This document shows, piece by piece, positions 24,398 through 32,221 of a DNA stretch of 39,471 nt. The notes under the pieces are model-generated. The model was given only the letters and a program-made list of their open reading frames with translations, searched no databases and was not told the DNA's origin. The first letter of the stretch is position 1, and each line of letters opens with the position of its first letter. Source of the DNA: Bacteroidetes bacterium MED-G13 (GTDB lineage Bacteria; Bacteroidota; Bacteroidia; Flavobacteriales; Flavobacteriaceae); assembly GCA_002457735.1 (NCBI GenBank), contig NTKO01000010.1, positions 1 through 39,471 of the forward strand. The letters are read 5' to 3'. The position numbers and the translations under genes were made by a program.

Positions 24398-25816
24398 TTA
24401 AAATTCAGCATTTTGAGGGGTCCTTGGGAAAGGGATAACGTCTCTAATATTAGACATTCCAGTTACAAACATTACCAATCTTTCAAACCCCAGACCAAAT
24501 CCAGAGTGAACTGCGGATCCAAATTTCCTTAGATCGAGATACCACCATAATTCTTCTTTTTCAATTTTAAATTCATGCATACGTTTCAATAAAATATCGT
24601 AGCTTTCTTCCCTTTGAGAACCACCAACAATTTCACCAATTCCTGGGAATAGTATATCCATAGCTCTAACAGTTTTGTTATCACTATTTAATTTCATGTA
24701 AAAGGATTTTATTTTTGCAGGATAATTATATATGATTACGGGGGATTTAAAATGTTTCTCAACTAAATATCTTTCATGTTCGCTTTGCAGGTCAGCACCC
24801 CATTCAGTAATTAAATATTTAAATTTTTTCTTTTTATTAGGTTTACAATTTTTTAGAATCTCAAAAGCTTGATCGTAGGTTATTTTTTCAAAATTATTTT
24901 TGACAATAAAATTTAATTTTTCGATTAAACTTAATTCATTTCTCTTCTCTTTTGGCTTAAGCTTATCTTCATCTAATAATCTTTTTTCTAAAAAATCTAG
25001 ATCATCTTTATTTTTTTCTAATATATAATCTATTATATATTTTAAAAACTTTTCAGCTAGGTTCATATTCCCTTTCAAGTCTAAAAAAGCAACCTCTGGC
25101 TCAACCATCCAAAATTCAGAAAGATGCCTTGATGTGTTGGAATTTTCCGCTCTAAATGTTGGTCCAAATGTATAAACTTTTCCCATCGACATTGCATATG
25201 ATTCTGCTTCTAGCTGACCCGAAACTGTCAATTTAGTCTCTTTACCAAAAAAGTCTTTACTGTGATCACCACTTTTTGAGTTTTTAAAATTAAGAGTGGT
25301 AACTTTAAATTGCTCACCAGCTCCCTCTGCATCGCTTGCTGTTATAATTGGAGTATTTACATAGTAAAAACCATTATTTTGAAAAAAAGTATGAATTGCA
25401 AACGATAGTGAGGAGCGAATCCTCATAACAGAGCTAAAAGTTGTGGTTCTGGTTCTTAAATGTGAAACTGATCTTAAAAATTCCAAAGAATGTTTTTTAG
25501 GTTGTATTGGATAATTATCTGGATCAGATTCTCCAAGAATAATTATTTCATTAACTAAAACTTCAACGGACTGTTTGGACCCTTGACTTTCTATAACCCT
25601 TCCTTTAATCTCTAGAGCAGAGCCTGTTGAAATCTTCTTCAAGAATTCGTCATTGTATTTCTCAAAATCAATTACGCATTGAAGATTATTAATGGTTGAC
25701 CCATCATTTAAAGCAATAAACCTATTTGCTCGAAAAGTTTTTACCCAGCCAGCAATTAAGATTTCCTTTGAAAGATAATCCTCAGAACTCAATATTTCTT
25801 TGACAGAATTTTTCAT
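24398..25816 (-). CDS. asnS: Asparaginyl-tRNA synthetase
   Basis: The 472-residue class IIb synthetase charges tRNA-Asn. It has an OB-fold anticodon-binding domain (about 18-105, AGWVKTFRANRFIALNDG), a linker with an insertion typical of bacterial AsnRS, motif 2 (FRAENSNTSRHLSEFWMVEPE region) and motif 3 (GFGLGFERLVMFVTGM near the end). TSRHLSEFWM distinguishes it from AspRS, which has RQPEFTQID at the equivalent point. Its presence allows direct Asn-tRNA synthesis. The next gene is rpoN, 3 bp downstream. Confidence 0.96.
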   Translation of the reverse strand: MKNSVKEILSSEDYLSKEILIAGWVKTFRANRFIALNDGSTINNLQCVIDFEKYNDEFLKKISTGSALEIKGRVIESQGSKQSVEVLVNEIIILGESDPDNYPIQPKKHSLEFLRSVSHLRTRTTTFSSVMRIRSSLSFAIHTFFQNNGFYYVNTPIITASDAEGAGEQFKVTTLNFKNSKSGDHSKDFFGKETKLTVSGQLEAESYAMSMGKVYTFGPTFRAENSNTSRHLSEFWMVEPEVAFLDLKGNMNLAEKFLKYIIDYILEKNKDDLDFLEKRLLDEDKLKPKEKRNELSLIEKLNFIVKNNFEKITYDQAFEILKNCKPNKKKKFKYLITEWGADLQSEHERYLVEKHFKSPVIIYNYPAKIKSFYMKLNSDNKTVRAMDILFPGIGEIVGGSQREESYDILLKRMHEFKIEKEELWWYLDLRKFGSAVHSGFGLGFERLVMFVTGMSNIRDVIPFPRTPQNAEF

Positions 25817-25857
25817 AAAAATTATAATATCAAATATATATTATTTCAATGGTTAAA

Positions 25858-28242
25858 CTATAGTTCTTTTTCATCAGAAATAATTTTAAATTTGGGTTCC
25901 TTTAAAACTTTTTTATTGGCAATTGATCTTTCAAGAGTAAGCAGTAGTGAAGGTAATAGTAATAAATTTGATAGCATTGCTAGTAAAAGTGTACCGGAAA
26001 CAAGAGCGCCTAACGCAACAGTTCCACCAAAGCTTGAAACTATGAATACTGAAAAGCCAAAGAAAAGAACAATTGAAGTATAAAACATACTAAGTCCAGT
26101 TTCTCTAACCGAGTTGTAAACTGACTTCTTTATTTGCCATTTATTTTCTTGAAGTTCTTGTCTATATTTTGCCAAGAAATGTATTGTGTCATCAACGGAA
26201 ATCCCAAAAGCAATACTAAAAATTAGTATTGTAGAGGGTTTAATAGGAATACCTATGTACCCCATTAACCCTGCAGTAATTAGTAACGGAAGTAAATTTG
26301 GAATAAGAGAAATAATGATCATCCTAAAATTCCTGAAAAGATATGCCATAAACAGAGATATCAATATAATAGCAAGCCCTAAAGAAGCTACAAGATTATC
26401 AACTAAAAAATAAGTTCCCTTTTGAAAAAGGTATGCTTTTCCCGTCAAAAAAACTTCAAATCTTTCGGAGGGCATTACTTTTTGAATTTCAGCATTTAAT
26501 TCCTCTTCAATTCGCTCCATCCTTTCAATTTTCATATCTTTCATGAATGTTGTTATTCTCGTATACTGACCAGTACTATCAACAAAGTTTTTTAGAAGAT
26601 CAACATCAGAGCTTGAGTTTTTTGCATATGAAAGAATAAAACTATTTTCTTGGGCAGTTGGAACTTGAAAATACTTTGGGTTTCCGTTGTAAAAAGCTTG
26701 TTTTGAATATTTCACTAAACTAACTAATGAAATAGGTCTTGATAATTCAGGAAATTTCAAAATAATATCTTCAACAATCTTCATTTTTTTAATTGTGGAT
26801 AGCCTCGTTATTGCTTTTTTCCTTTTTGAATCAATATAAATTTCAAGTGGCAATATTCCATTAAATTCATCTTCATAGTACAATATATCTTCAAAAAATT
26901 CAGTATTTCTTGGCATATCATCAATGAAGCTTCCAGAAATTTCAATTTTATAAATTCCAATAATACTAAGAGCTAACATAATTACAGAAATTACATATAC
27001 CTCTATTTTTTTATTTTTTACCACTCTTACCATCCAGTTTAATAATGAGGTTATCCATTTTTTATTTTGGTGTTCAAGATGTTTTTTATCAGGAACAGGA
27101 AGAAAGCTGTAGACAATGGGGATGATTAAAAGGCAAAGTATAAAAATAGATAGTATACTTAATGATGCAACTACACCAAACTCGTTGAGTAATTTGCTAT
27201 CTGTTGAAATGAAAGTTGCAAAACCAGATGCTGTTGTAACATTAGTCATTAAAGTTGCATTACCAATTTTTGTGATTACCTTCTGTAGAGATAGAGATTT
27301 GATCCCATGTTTGTTCAGCTCATGTTGATATTTATTAATTAAAAAAATACAGTTGGGCATTCCAATTACAATGATGAGAGGAGGAATTATTGCGGTTAAA
27401 ACGGTTAATTCATATTCTAAAATTCCAACAATACCCAAAGTCCACATAACTCCAATACAAACTGTGAAAATTGAAATAACAGTTGCTCTGATTGATCTGA
27501 AAAAAAGGAAAAATATAAATGATGTAACAATTATGGCAAGGAATATAAATGTTCCTAATTCTTTTTTTATTGTTTCAGAATATTTAGTTCTCACATACGG
27601 CATTCCAGAAATCCTTACATCGATATCATAATCTTTTTCAAATTTTGACACTCTCGGTAACAATACCTCATTTACAAATTTTTCTCTTTGGATTGTATTA
27701 ACTACCTCAGTCTTTAAGTTAATTGCTGTCCTTACTGCTTGACTTTCAGAGTTAATTAAAAATTTGTCATAAAATGGGGTCCTATTAAAAATTTCATATT
27801 TTAAATTTTCAACTTCTTCATCACTAGTAATGGAATCTTTAATAAATGGTTCAATATAAAATTGCCTTGAATCTTTGTCCTTTTTTAATTTTTGAAGGTC
27901 ACCAAAAGAAATAACAGTAGACACATCATTATGGCCTTTGAAACTATTTGAGAGGTTATTCCAAGCGTTAAGCTTTTTAATTGAAAATAATGTGGAGTCT
28001 TTTACAGAAATCACAATCAGGTTGCCTTCTTCACCAAACTTTTCGGTGAAAGCTCTATATTTTATATTTTCGGGATGTGTGGATGGTAGTAAATTAGCCT
28101 CTGTGTAAGTAAATCTTATTTTATCCCAATGCGTTGTAAAAAAATAAGTTGTTAGGATTAATCCAATTATGATTAATATTCTGTTACTTAAAATAATACT
28201 AGCTGTGGACTGCCAAAAACCTGAGAAAATTTTTTTTTTCAT
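25858..28242 (-). CDS. RND/MMPL-family exporter with two sterol-sensing-like halves
   Basis: The 794-residue inner-membrane protein has a duplicated RND layout: one N-terminal helix (about 16-36), a periplasmic loop (about 40-220), five or six helices (about 225-395), a second loop (about 430-620) and another helix bundle (about 625-775). The conserved permease segments are GMPNCIFLINKYQHEL and AFGISVDDTIHFLAKYRQEL. The D-D pair in SVDDTIHF is the usual proton-relay position of this family. Substrate is unknown; hydrophobic lipids or hopanoid-like compounds are typical for related HpnN/MmpL proteins. It follows frr by 8 bp and precedes asnS by 41 bp. Confidence 0.88.
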   Translation of the reverse strand: MKKKIFSGFWQSTASIILSNRILIIIGLILTTYFFTTHWDKIRFTYTEANLLPSTHPENIKYRAFTEKFGEEGNLIVISVKDSTLFSIKKLNAWNNLSNSFKGHNDVSTVISFGDLQKLKKDKDSRQFYIEPFIKDSITSDEEVENLKYEIFNRTPFYDKFLINSESQAVRTAINLKTEVVNTIQREKFVNEVLLPRVSKFEKDYDIDVRISGMPYVRTKYSETIKKELGTFIFLAIIVTSFIFFLFFRSIRATVISIFTVCIGVMWTLGIVGILEYELTVLTAIIPPLIIVIGMPNCIFLINKYQHELNKHGIKSLSLQKVITKIGNATLMTNVTTASGFATFISTDSKLLNEFGVVASLSILSIFILCLLIIPIVYSFLPVPDKKHLEHQNKKWITSLLNWMVRVVKNKKIEVYVISVIMLALSIIGIYKIEISGSFIDDMPRNTEFFEDILYYEDEFNGILPLEIYIDSKRKKAITRLSTIKKMKIVEDIILKFPELSRPISLVSLVKYSKQAFYNGNPKYFQVPTAQENSFILSYAKNSSSDVDLLKNFVDSTGQYTRITTFMKDMKIERMERIEEELNAEIQKVMPSERFEVFLTGKAYLFQKGTYFLVDNLVASLGLAIILISLFMAYLFRNFRMIIISLIPNLLPLLITAGLMGYIGIPIKPSTILIFSIAFGISVDDTIHFLAKYRQELQENKWQIKKSVYNSVRETGLSMFYTSIVLFFGFSVFIVSSFGGTVALGALVSGTLLLAMLSNLLLLPSLLLTLERSIANKKVLKEPKFKIISDEKEL

Positions 28243-28250
28243 TCTAAATA

Positions 28251-28808
28251 TTAAACAGTCATAATTTCTTTTTGTTTTATTTTAAAAACTTGATCAATTT
28301 TAGAAATAAAATTGTTTGTAATTTCTTGTATATCAAGCTCAGCATTTTTTTTCATATCCTCAGAAAATGATTCAGATTTTTTAATCTCATTATTAGCATC
28401 TTTTCTGGCATTTCTTACAGATATTTTAGCATCTTCAATTTCGCTTTTAACTTGTTTAACTAATTGAATTCTTCTTTCCTCAGTTAAAGCGGGAACAGAA
28501 ATAATAATATTGTCTCCGTTATTCATTGGATTAAATCCAATATTTGCCATTTCTATTGCTTTTTCAATTTCTTCAAGTGCAGTTTTATCCCAGGGTTGGA
28601 TAATGAGAGTTTTAGCATCTGGAGTATTAATATTAGCCATTTGAGCTAGTGGAGTTTTAGCACCATAATAATCAACTATAATGCTGGAAAGCATATTTGG
28701 ATTTGCTTTTCCAGCTCTAATATTGAGTAGCTTTTTCTCTAAATAATCAATTGAATTTTTCATTGATTCTTTTGACATTTCAATTATTAGATCAAGTTCC
28801 TCTTGCAT
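28251..28808 (-). CDS. frr: Ribosome recycling factor
   Basis: The 185-residue protein has the usual two-domain layout, with a three-helix bundle and the conserved start region SMKNSIDYLEKKLLNIRAGKA, and SVPALTEERRIQLVKQVK near residue 109. It disassembles post-termination ribosomes together with EF-G. It lies 5 bp after pyrH and just before the RND exporter, matching the widespread pyrH-frr pair. Confidence 0.97.
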   Translation of the reverse strand: MQEELDLIIEMSKESMKNSIDYLEKKLLNIRAGKANPNMLSSIIVDYYGAKTPLAQMANINTPDAKTLIIQPWDKTALEEIEKAIEMANIGFNPMNNGDNIIISVPALTEERRIQLVKQVKSEIEDAKISVRNARKDANNEIKKSESFSEDMKKNAELDIQEITNNFISKIDQVFKIKQKEIMTV

Positions 28809-28813
28809 ATTTT

Positions 28814-29518
28814 TTAAAGATTTACTAATGTACCAATTTTATCACCCTTTACAACCTTTAGTAAGTTGTCTTCTTTATTAATATCAAAAACGATAATAGG
28901 TAATTTATTCTCTTGACTCAAGGTAAAGGCTGTTGAATCCATAATTTTTAATCCCTTTTTTATTGCTTCACTGAATGAAATTTTTTCAAATTTAAAGGCT
29001 TTTGAATTTTTATTAGGATCATCATCATAAATACCATCAACTCTAGTCCCTTTTAAAATAACATTTGCTTCAATTTCTATTGCCCTCAAAACAGCTGCAG
29101 AGTCTGTTGTAAAATAAGGATTTCCAGTGCCAGATGAAAAAATAACTATTCTTTTTTTATCTAAGTGCCTAATTGCCTTTCTCTTTATAAATGGCTCTGC
29201 AACTTTATTAACATTTATAGCACTTTGTAATCTTGTTGCTATCCCAATATTTTCTAGTGTGTTTTGAAGGGCTAATCCATTGATTATAGTTGCTAGCATG
29301 CCCATATAGTCTCCCTGAACTCTGTCAATCTTGTAATCACTATTAAAACCTCTGTAGATATTACCTCCTCCAATCACTATAGCAATTTCTACACCCAGGT
29401 CATGTACTTTTTTTATTTCTTTGGAAAATTTTATGAGAATATCAGGATCAATTCCATTTTTATTTTTCCCACTTATTGCTTCTCCTGAAAGTTTTAAAAG
29501 GATTCTTTTATATTTCAT
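28814..29518 (-). CDS. pyrH: UMP kinase
   Basis: The 234-residue amino-acid-kinase-fold protein phosphorylates UMP to UDP. It has the N-terminal LKLSGEAISG and GGGNIYRG segments (about 7-16 and 51-58), the Y-M-G-M-L-A-T-I-I-N-G-L-A stretch (about 71-83), GTGNPYFTTDSAA (about 130-142) and the LKGTRVDGIYDDDP ATP-binding region (about 155-168). It lies between tsf (77 bp upstream) and frr (5 bp downstream). A TAnnTTTG -7 element precedes it. Confidence 0.97.
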   Translation of the reverse strand: MKYKRILLKLSGEAISGKNKNGIDPDILIKFSKEIKKVHDLGVEIAIVIGGGNIYRGFNSDYKIDRVQGDYMGMLATIINGLALQNTLENIGIATRLQSAINVNKVAEPFIKRKAIRHLDKKRIVIFSSGTGNPYFTTDSAAVLRAIEIEANVILKGTRVDGIYDDDPNKNSKAFKFEKISFSEAIKKGLKIMDSTAFTLSQENKLPIIVFDINKEDNLLKVVKGDKIGTLVNL

Positions 29519-29546
29519 TTGCCAAGTCGAAGTTGTATTAGCTAAG

Positions 29547-29554
29547 CAAATATA
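29547..29554 (-). promoter_or_regulatory. -7 element upstream of pyrH
   Basis: The minus strand at 29554-29547 reads TATATTTG, a perfect TAnnTTTG, 28 bp before the ATG at 29518, in the tsf-pyrH gap. No TTG is present at the usual -33 distance. It suggests an internal promoter for pyrH-frr in addition to readthrough from tsf. Confidence 0.35.
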
Positions 29555-29595
29555 ATACAGATTTATGCTGAAAAAAAATTATGCTAAATTATAAA

Positions 29596-30417
29596 TTATC
29601 CAATCGAAACTCTGCTGAATGATAAAATTTTGAGATCTCCAAAAGTTTTGAGGTATTGAGCTACTGAAATCTTATTTTCTTTAATAAATTGCTGATTTAT
29701 GAGTGTATTATCTTTAAAAAACCTGTTTAGTTTGCCAATGGCTATTTTTTCAATAAGTTCCTCTGGCTTACCTTCAGTTCTTAATTGATCTTTTGCAATT
29801 TCTATCTCTTTCTCAATTATTTCAGGGTCGACACTTTTTTCGTCTAGAGCAATTGGGTTCATAGCAGCAATTTGCATTGAAATATCTTTACCAACGGTTT
29901 CAATATTTTCTGCTTTTTTGTCAAATCCTACTAAAGATGAAATTTTATTTCCTGCGTGGATATAAGTTCCGACATAATTAGCTTCAATTCTTGCAAAATC
30001 ATTAATTTGAATTTTTTCTCCAATTACGCCAGTTTGCTCAGTTAACTTTTCAACAACTGTTGAGTCTCCAAACGATGAGTTTAATAACTCGTCCTTGGTT
30101 TTACAATTTAAAGCAATATCAGCAAGTTTATGTGCAAGTTTTACAAAATCATCATTTTTAGCTACGAAATCAGTCTCACAAGCTAAGACAATTCCAATTC
30201 CAACATCATTAGAGTTATTAGTAATAGCTAATGCAACACCTTCACTTGAGTCTCTGTCAGCTCTCTTCGCTGCAACTTTTTGACCTTTTTTTCTTAAAAT
30301 TTCAACAGCTTTTTCAAAGTTTCCTTCTGCTTCAATTAATGCATTTTTACAATCCATCATACCAGCACCTGTTGATTTTCTTAAATTATTTACATCTGAG
30401 GCTGCAATTTTTGTCAT
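29596..30417 (-). CDS. tsf: Elongation factor Ts
   Basis: The 273-residue protein exchanges GDP for GTP on EF-Tu. It has the N-terminal UBA-like domain (VNNLRKSTGAGMMDCKNALIEA, about 9-30), the KGQKVAAKRADRDSSEG segment, the CETDFVAKNDDF motif (about 79-90) and two dimerisation subdomains. Length is typical for Bacteroidota. It follows rpsB by 12 bp. Confidence 0.97.
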   Translation of the reverse strand: MTKIAASDVNNLRKSTGAGMMDCKNALIEAEGNFEKAVEILRKKGQKVAAKRADRDSSEGVALAITNNSNDVGIGIVLACETDFVAKNDDFVKLAHKLADIALNCKTKDELLNSSFGDSTVVEKLTEQTGVIGEKIQINDFARIEANYVGTYIHAGNKISSLVGFDKKAENIETVGKDISMQIAAMNPIALDEKSVDPEIIEKEIEIAKDQLRTEGKPEELIEKIAIGKLNRFFKDNTLINQQFIKENKISVAQYLKTFGDLKILSFSRVSIG

Positions 30418-30429
30418 GACAATTTAAAT

Positions 30430-31215
30430 TTAAGATTTAGCTTTTACTTTGGTAGATTTGGTTTTTAATTCTTTCTCAGATTGATTATCAACTGTTTCAG
30501 GTTGAACATCTTCTTTTTCTTTGATATCATTTCGATCAGAAATACCTTCTGCAATTGACTCACAAGCATGCTCTAAAATTTTTGAAATTGATTTGGAGGC
30601 ATCATCATTGGATGGAATAACATAATCAATACCCCTGGGGTCAGAGTTGGTATCTACCATTGCAAAGATTGGTATATTTAGTTTTTGCGCTTCTTTTATT
30701 GCAATTTTTTCACGAACAACATCTACAATGAATATAGCTCCTGGAAGTCTAGTCATTGTTGAAATTGATCCTAGATTTTTTTCAAGTTTTTCTCTTAACC
30801 TGCTAATTTGTAATTTCTCTTTTTTTGATAAAGAGTTGAATGTACCGTCTTGCTTCATTCTATCAATTGATGACATTTTTTTAACTGCCCTCCTTATTGT
30901 AACAAAATTAGTTAGCATACCACCAGGCCACCTTTCAGTTATATAGGGCATGTTAACACTTTTTGAAGAGTTTGAAACAATATCTTTAGCCTGTTTTTTT
31001 GTAGCAACAAATAATATTTTTCTTCCAGATGATGCGATCTTTTTTAGTGCATTGCAGGCTTCTTCTAATTTAGCTTGTGTTTTGTACAGATTAATAATAT
31101 GAATCCCATTTTTTTCCATATAAATATAAGGAGACATATTAGGATTCCATTTTCTGGTTAAATGACCAAAATGGACACCAGCTTGAATTAAATCTTTGAC
31201 TTGTGGTTTATTCAT
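30430..31215 (-). CDS. rpsB: 30S ribosomal protein S2
   Basis: The 261-residue protein starts with VKDLIQAGVHFGHLTRKWNP, followed by YIYMEKNGIHIINL and the RWPGGMLTNF segment (about 93-102), all typical for S2. The C-terminus after about residue 225 is an acidic and lysine-rich tail. It precedes tsf by 12 bp. The 87-bp leader between rpsI and rpsB contains a nested inverted repeat. Confidence 0.97.
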   Translation of the reverse strand: MNKPQVKDLIQAGVHFGHLTRKWNPNMSPYIYMEKNGIHIINLYKTQAKLEEACNALKKIASSGRKILFVATKKQAKDIVSNSSKSVNMPYITERWPGGMLTNFVTIRRAVKKMSSIDRMKQDGTFNSLSKKEKLQISRLREKLEKNLGSISTMTRLPGAIFIVDVVREKIAIKEAQKLNIPIFAMVDTNSDPRGIDYVIPSNDDASKSISKILEHACESIAEGISDRNDIKEKEDVQPETVDNQSEKELKTKSTKVKAKS

Positions 31216-31241
31216 TTTATTTAGTTTACGTTCTTACTTTA

Positions 31242-31295
31242 TTAGCAATGTACAAGTGGTATAAAAAATTTAAGCCTTGTATATTTAGATGCTAA
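31242..31295 (-). promoter_or_regulatory. Nested inverted repeat in the rpsB leader (possible r-protein leader)
   Basis: TTAGCA (31242-31247) pairs with TGCTAA (31290-31295), and TACAAG (31251-31256) pairs with CTTGTA (31276-31281), giving two coaxial 6-bp stems around a 19-nt loop. It ends 27 bases before the rpsB ATG and fills most of the rpsI-rpsB gap. There is no following T-run on the minus strand, so an intrinsic terminator is unlikely. An autoregulatory leader is possible. Confidence 0.3.
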
Positions 31296-31302
31296 ACTAA
31301 TT

Positions 31303-31695
31303 TTATCTTTTAGAGAATTGGAATTTTTTTCTTGCTTTCTTTTGACCAAATTTCTTTCTTTCAACCATTCTTGGGTCTCTTGTGAGAAGTCCAAGGGGTT
31401 TGAGTATTTTTCTGTAATTCTCATCAACTTCACAAAGTGCCCTTGAAACAGCTAATCTTATGGCCTCCACTTGGCCTGTCATACCACCACCATAAACATT
31501 GACTGACATGTCAAATGATTTATCAAGGCCACAAACACTAAATGGCTGATTAACTTTAAATTGATGAGAAGGGGAAGGAAAGTAGTTTTTACAATCTTTA
31601 CTGTTAATTATAATATTCCCTTTTCCCTTTTTTAAATATATTCTAGCAACTGAAGTTTTTCTTCTGCCGATTTTATGTATTACATTATTATCCAT
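31303..31695 (-). CDS. rpsI: 30S ribosomal protein S9
   Basis: The 130-residue protein begins IHKIGRRKTSVARIYLKKGKG and has the central VNVYGGGMTGQVEAIRLAVSRAL stretch. It ends with the basic tail RKKFGQKKARKKFQFSKR, whose last residues contact P-site tRNA. Its ATG shares a base with the rplM stop (TAATG), so the two are coupled. Confidence 0.98.
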   Translation of the reverse strand: MDNNVIHKIGRRKTSVARIYLKKGKGNIIINSKDCKNYFPSPSHQFKVNQPFSVCGLDKSFDMSVNVYGGGMTGQVEAIRLAVSRALCEVDENYRKILKPLGLLTRDPRMVERKKFGQKKARKKFQFSKR

Positions 31696-32141
31696 TAGCT
31701 GAAATTAAAAGGTTTAGGATTTTGTGCAGAAAACTTATGATTTTCTCCAACATTAACATGTAAATTTTTAAAAATCTTTGACCCTAGTTTATTTTTTGGG
31801 AGCATTCCTTTTACTGCCTTTTCAATGATTGTATTTGGATTTTTATTGAATAATTCAGTCGCATTTAAAGTACGTTGACCACCAGGGTATCCTGTATAGC
31901 GAATATAATTTTTTTGGCTCCATTTATTTCCTGAAAGATTAACCTTCTCTGAATTTATTACAACTACATTATCCCCACAATCAACATGAGGGCTGAAATT
32001 TGGTTTATTTTTACCTCTCAATAATATTGCAACACTAGAAGCTAATCTTCCTAAATTTTGTCCATTAGCGTCAACAAGTATCCAATCTTTGTTGACTGTT
32101 TTTTTATTTGCTGAAACTGTTTTATAACTAATTGTATCCAA
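31695..32141 (-). CDS. rplM: 50S ribosomal protein L13
   Basis: The 148-residue protein includes WILVDANGQNLGRLAS, VDCGDNVVVINSEKVNLSG, YTGYPGGQR and KAVKGMLPKNKLG, all diagnostic of L13. I place the start at the TTG at 32141, giving MDTISYKTVSANKKTV as in flavobacterial homologues. The longer frame from a GTG at 32174 would add 11 unrelated residues and would start almost on the predicted transcription start. It is the promoter-proximal gene of the r-protein block. Confidence 0.96.
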   Translation of the reverse strand: MDTISYKTVSANKKTVNKDWILVDANGQNLGRLASSVAILLRGKNKPNFSPHVDCGDNVVVINSEKVNLSGNKWSQKNYIRYTGYPGGQRTLNATELFNKNPNTIIEKAVKGMLPKNKLGSKIFKNLHVNVGENHKFSAQNPKPFNFS

Positions 32142-32175
32142 AATTATAAATTTTATGATTCTCAAAATGAGCACG

Positions 32176-32206
32176 CAAATCTACAATTAATATAATTATT
32201 AGCAAA
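32176..32206 (-). promoter_or_regulatory. Bacteroidota-type promoter of the rplM-rpsI block
   Basis: On the minus strand, TTTG (32206-32203) and TAGATTTG (32183-32176) are 19 bp apart, matching the -33/-7 consensus at its best spacing. Transcription would begin near 32171, leaving a leader of about 30 nt to the TTG at 32141. This supports the shorter rplM start. Confidence 0.75.
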
Positions 32207-32221
32207 AAATAAAATAAATTT

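Noticed and set aside
31242-31433. 63-residue open frame overlapping the rpsI 3' end and the rpsB leader
   Set aside because: It overlaps rpsI out of frame and has no recognisable features.
32142-32174. Extending rplM to the GTG at 32174
   Set aside because: The predicted transcription start lies near 32171, and the extra 11 residues do not match L13 proteins.
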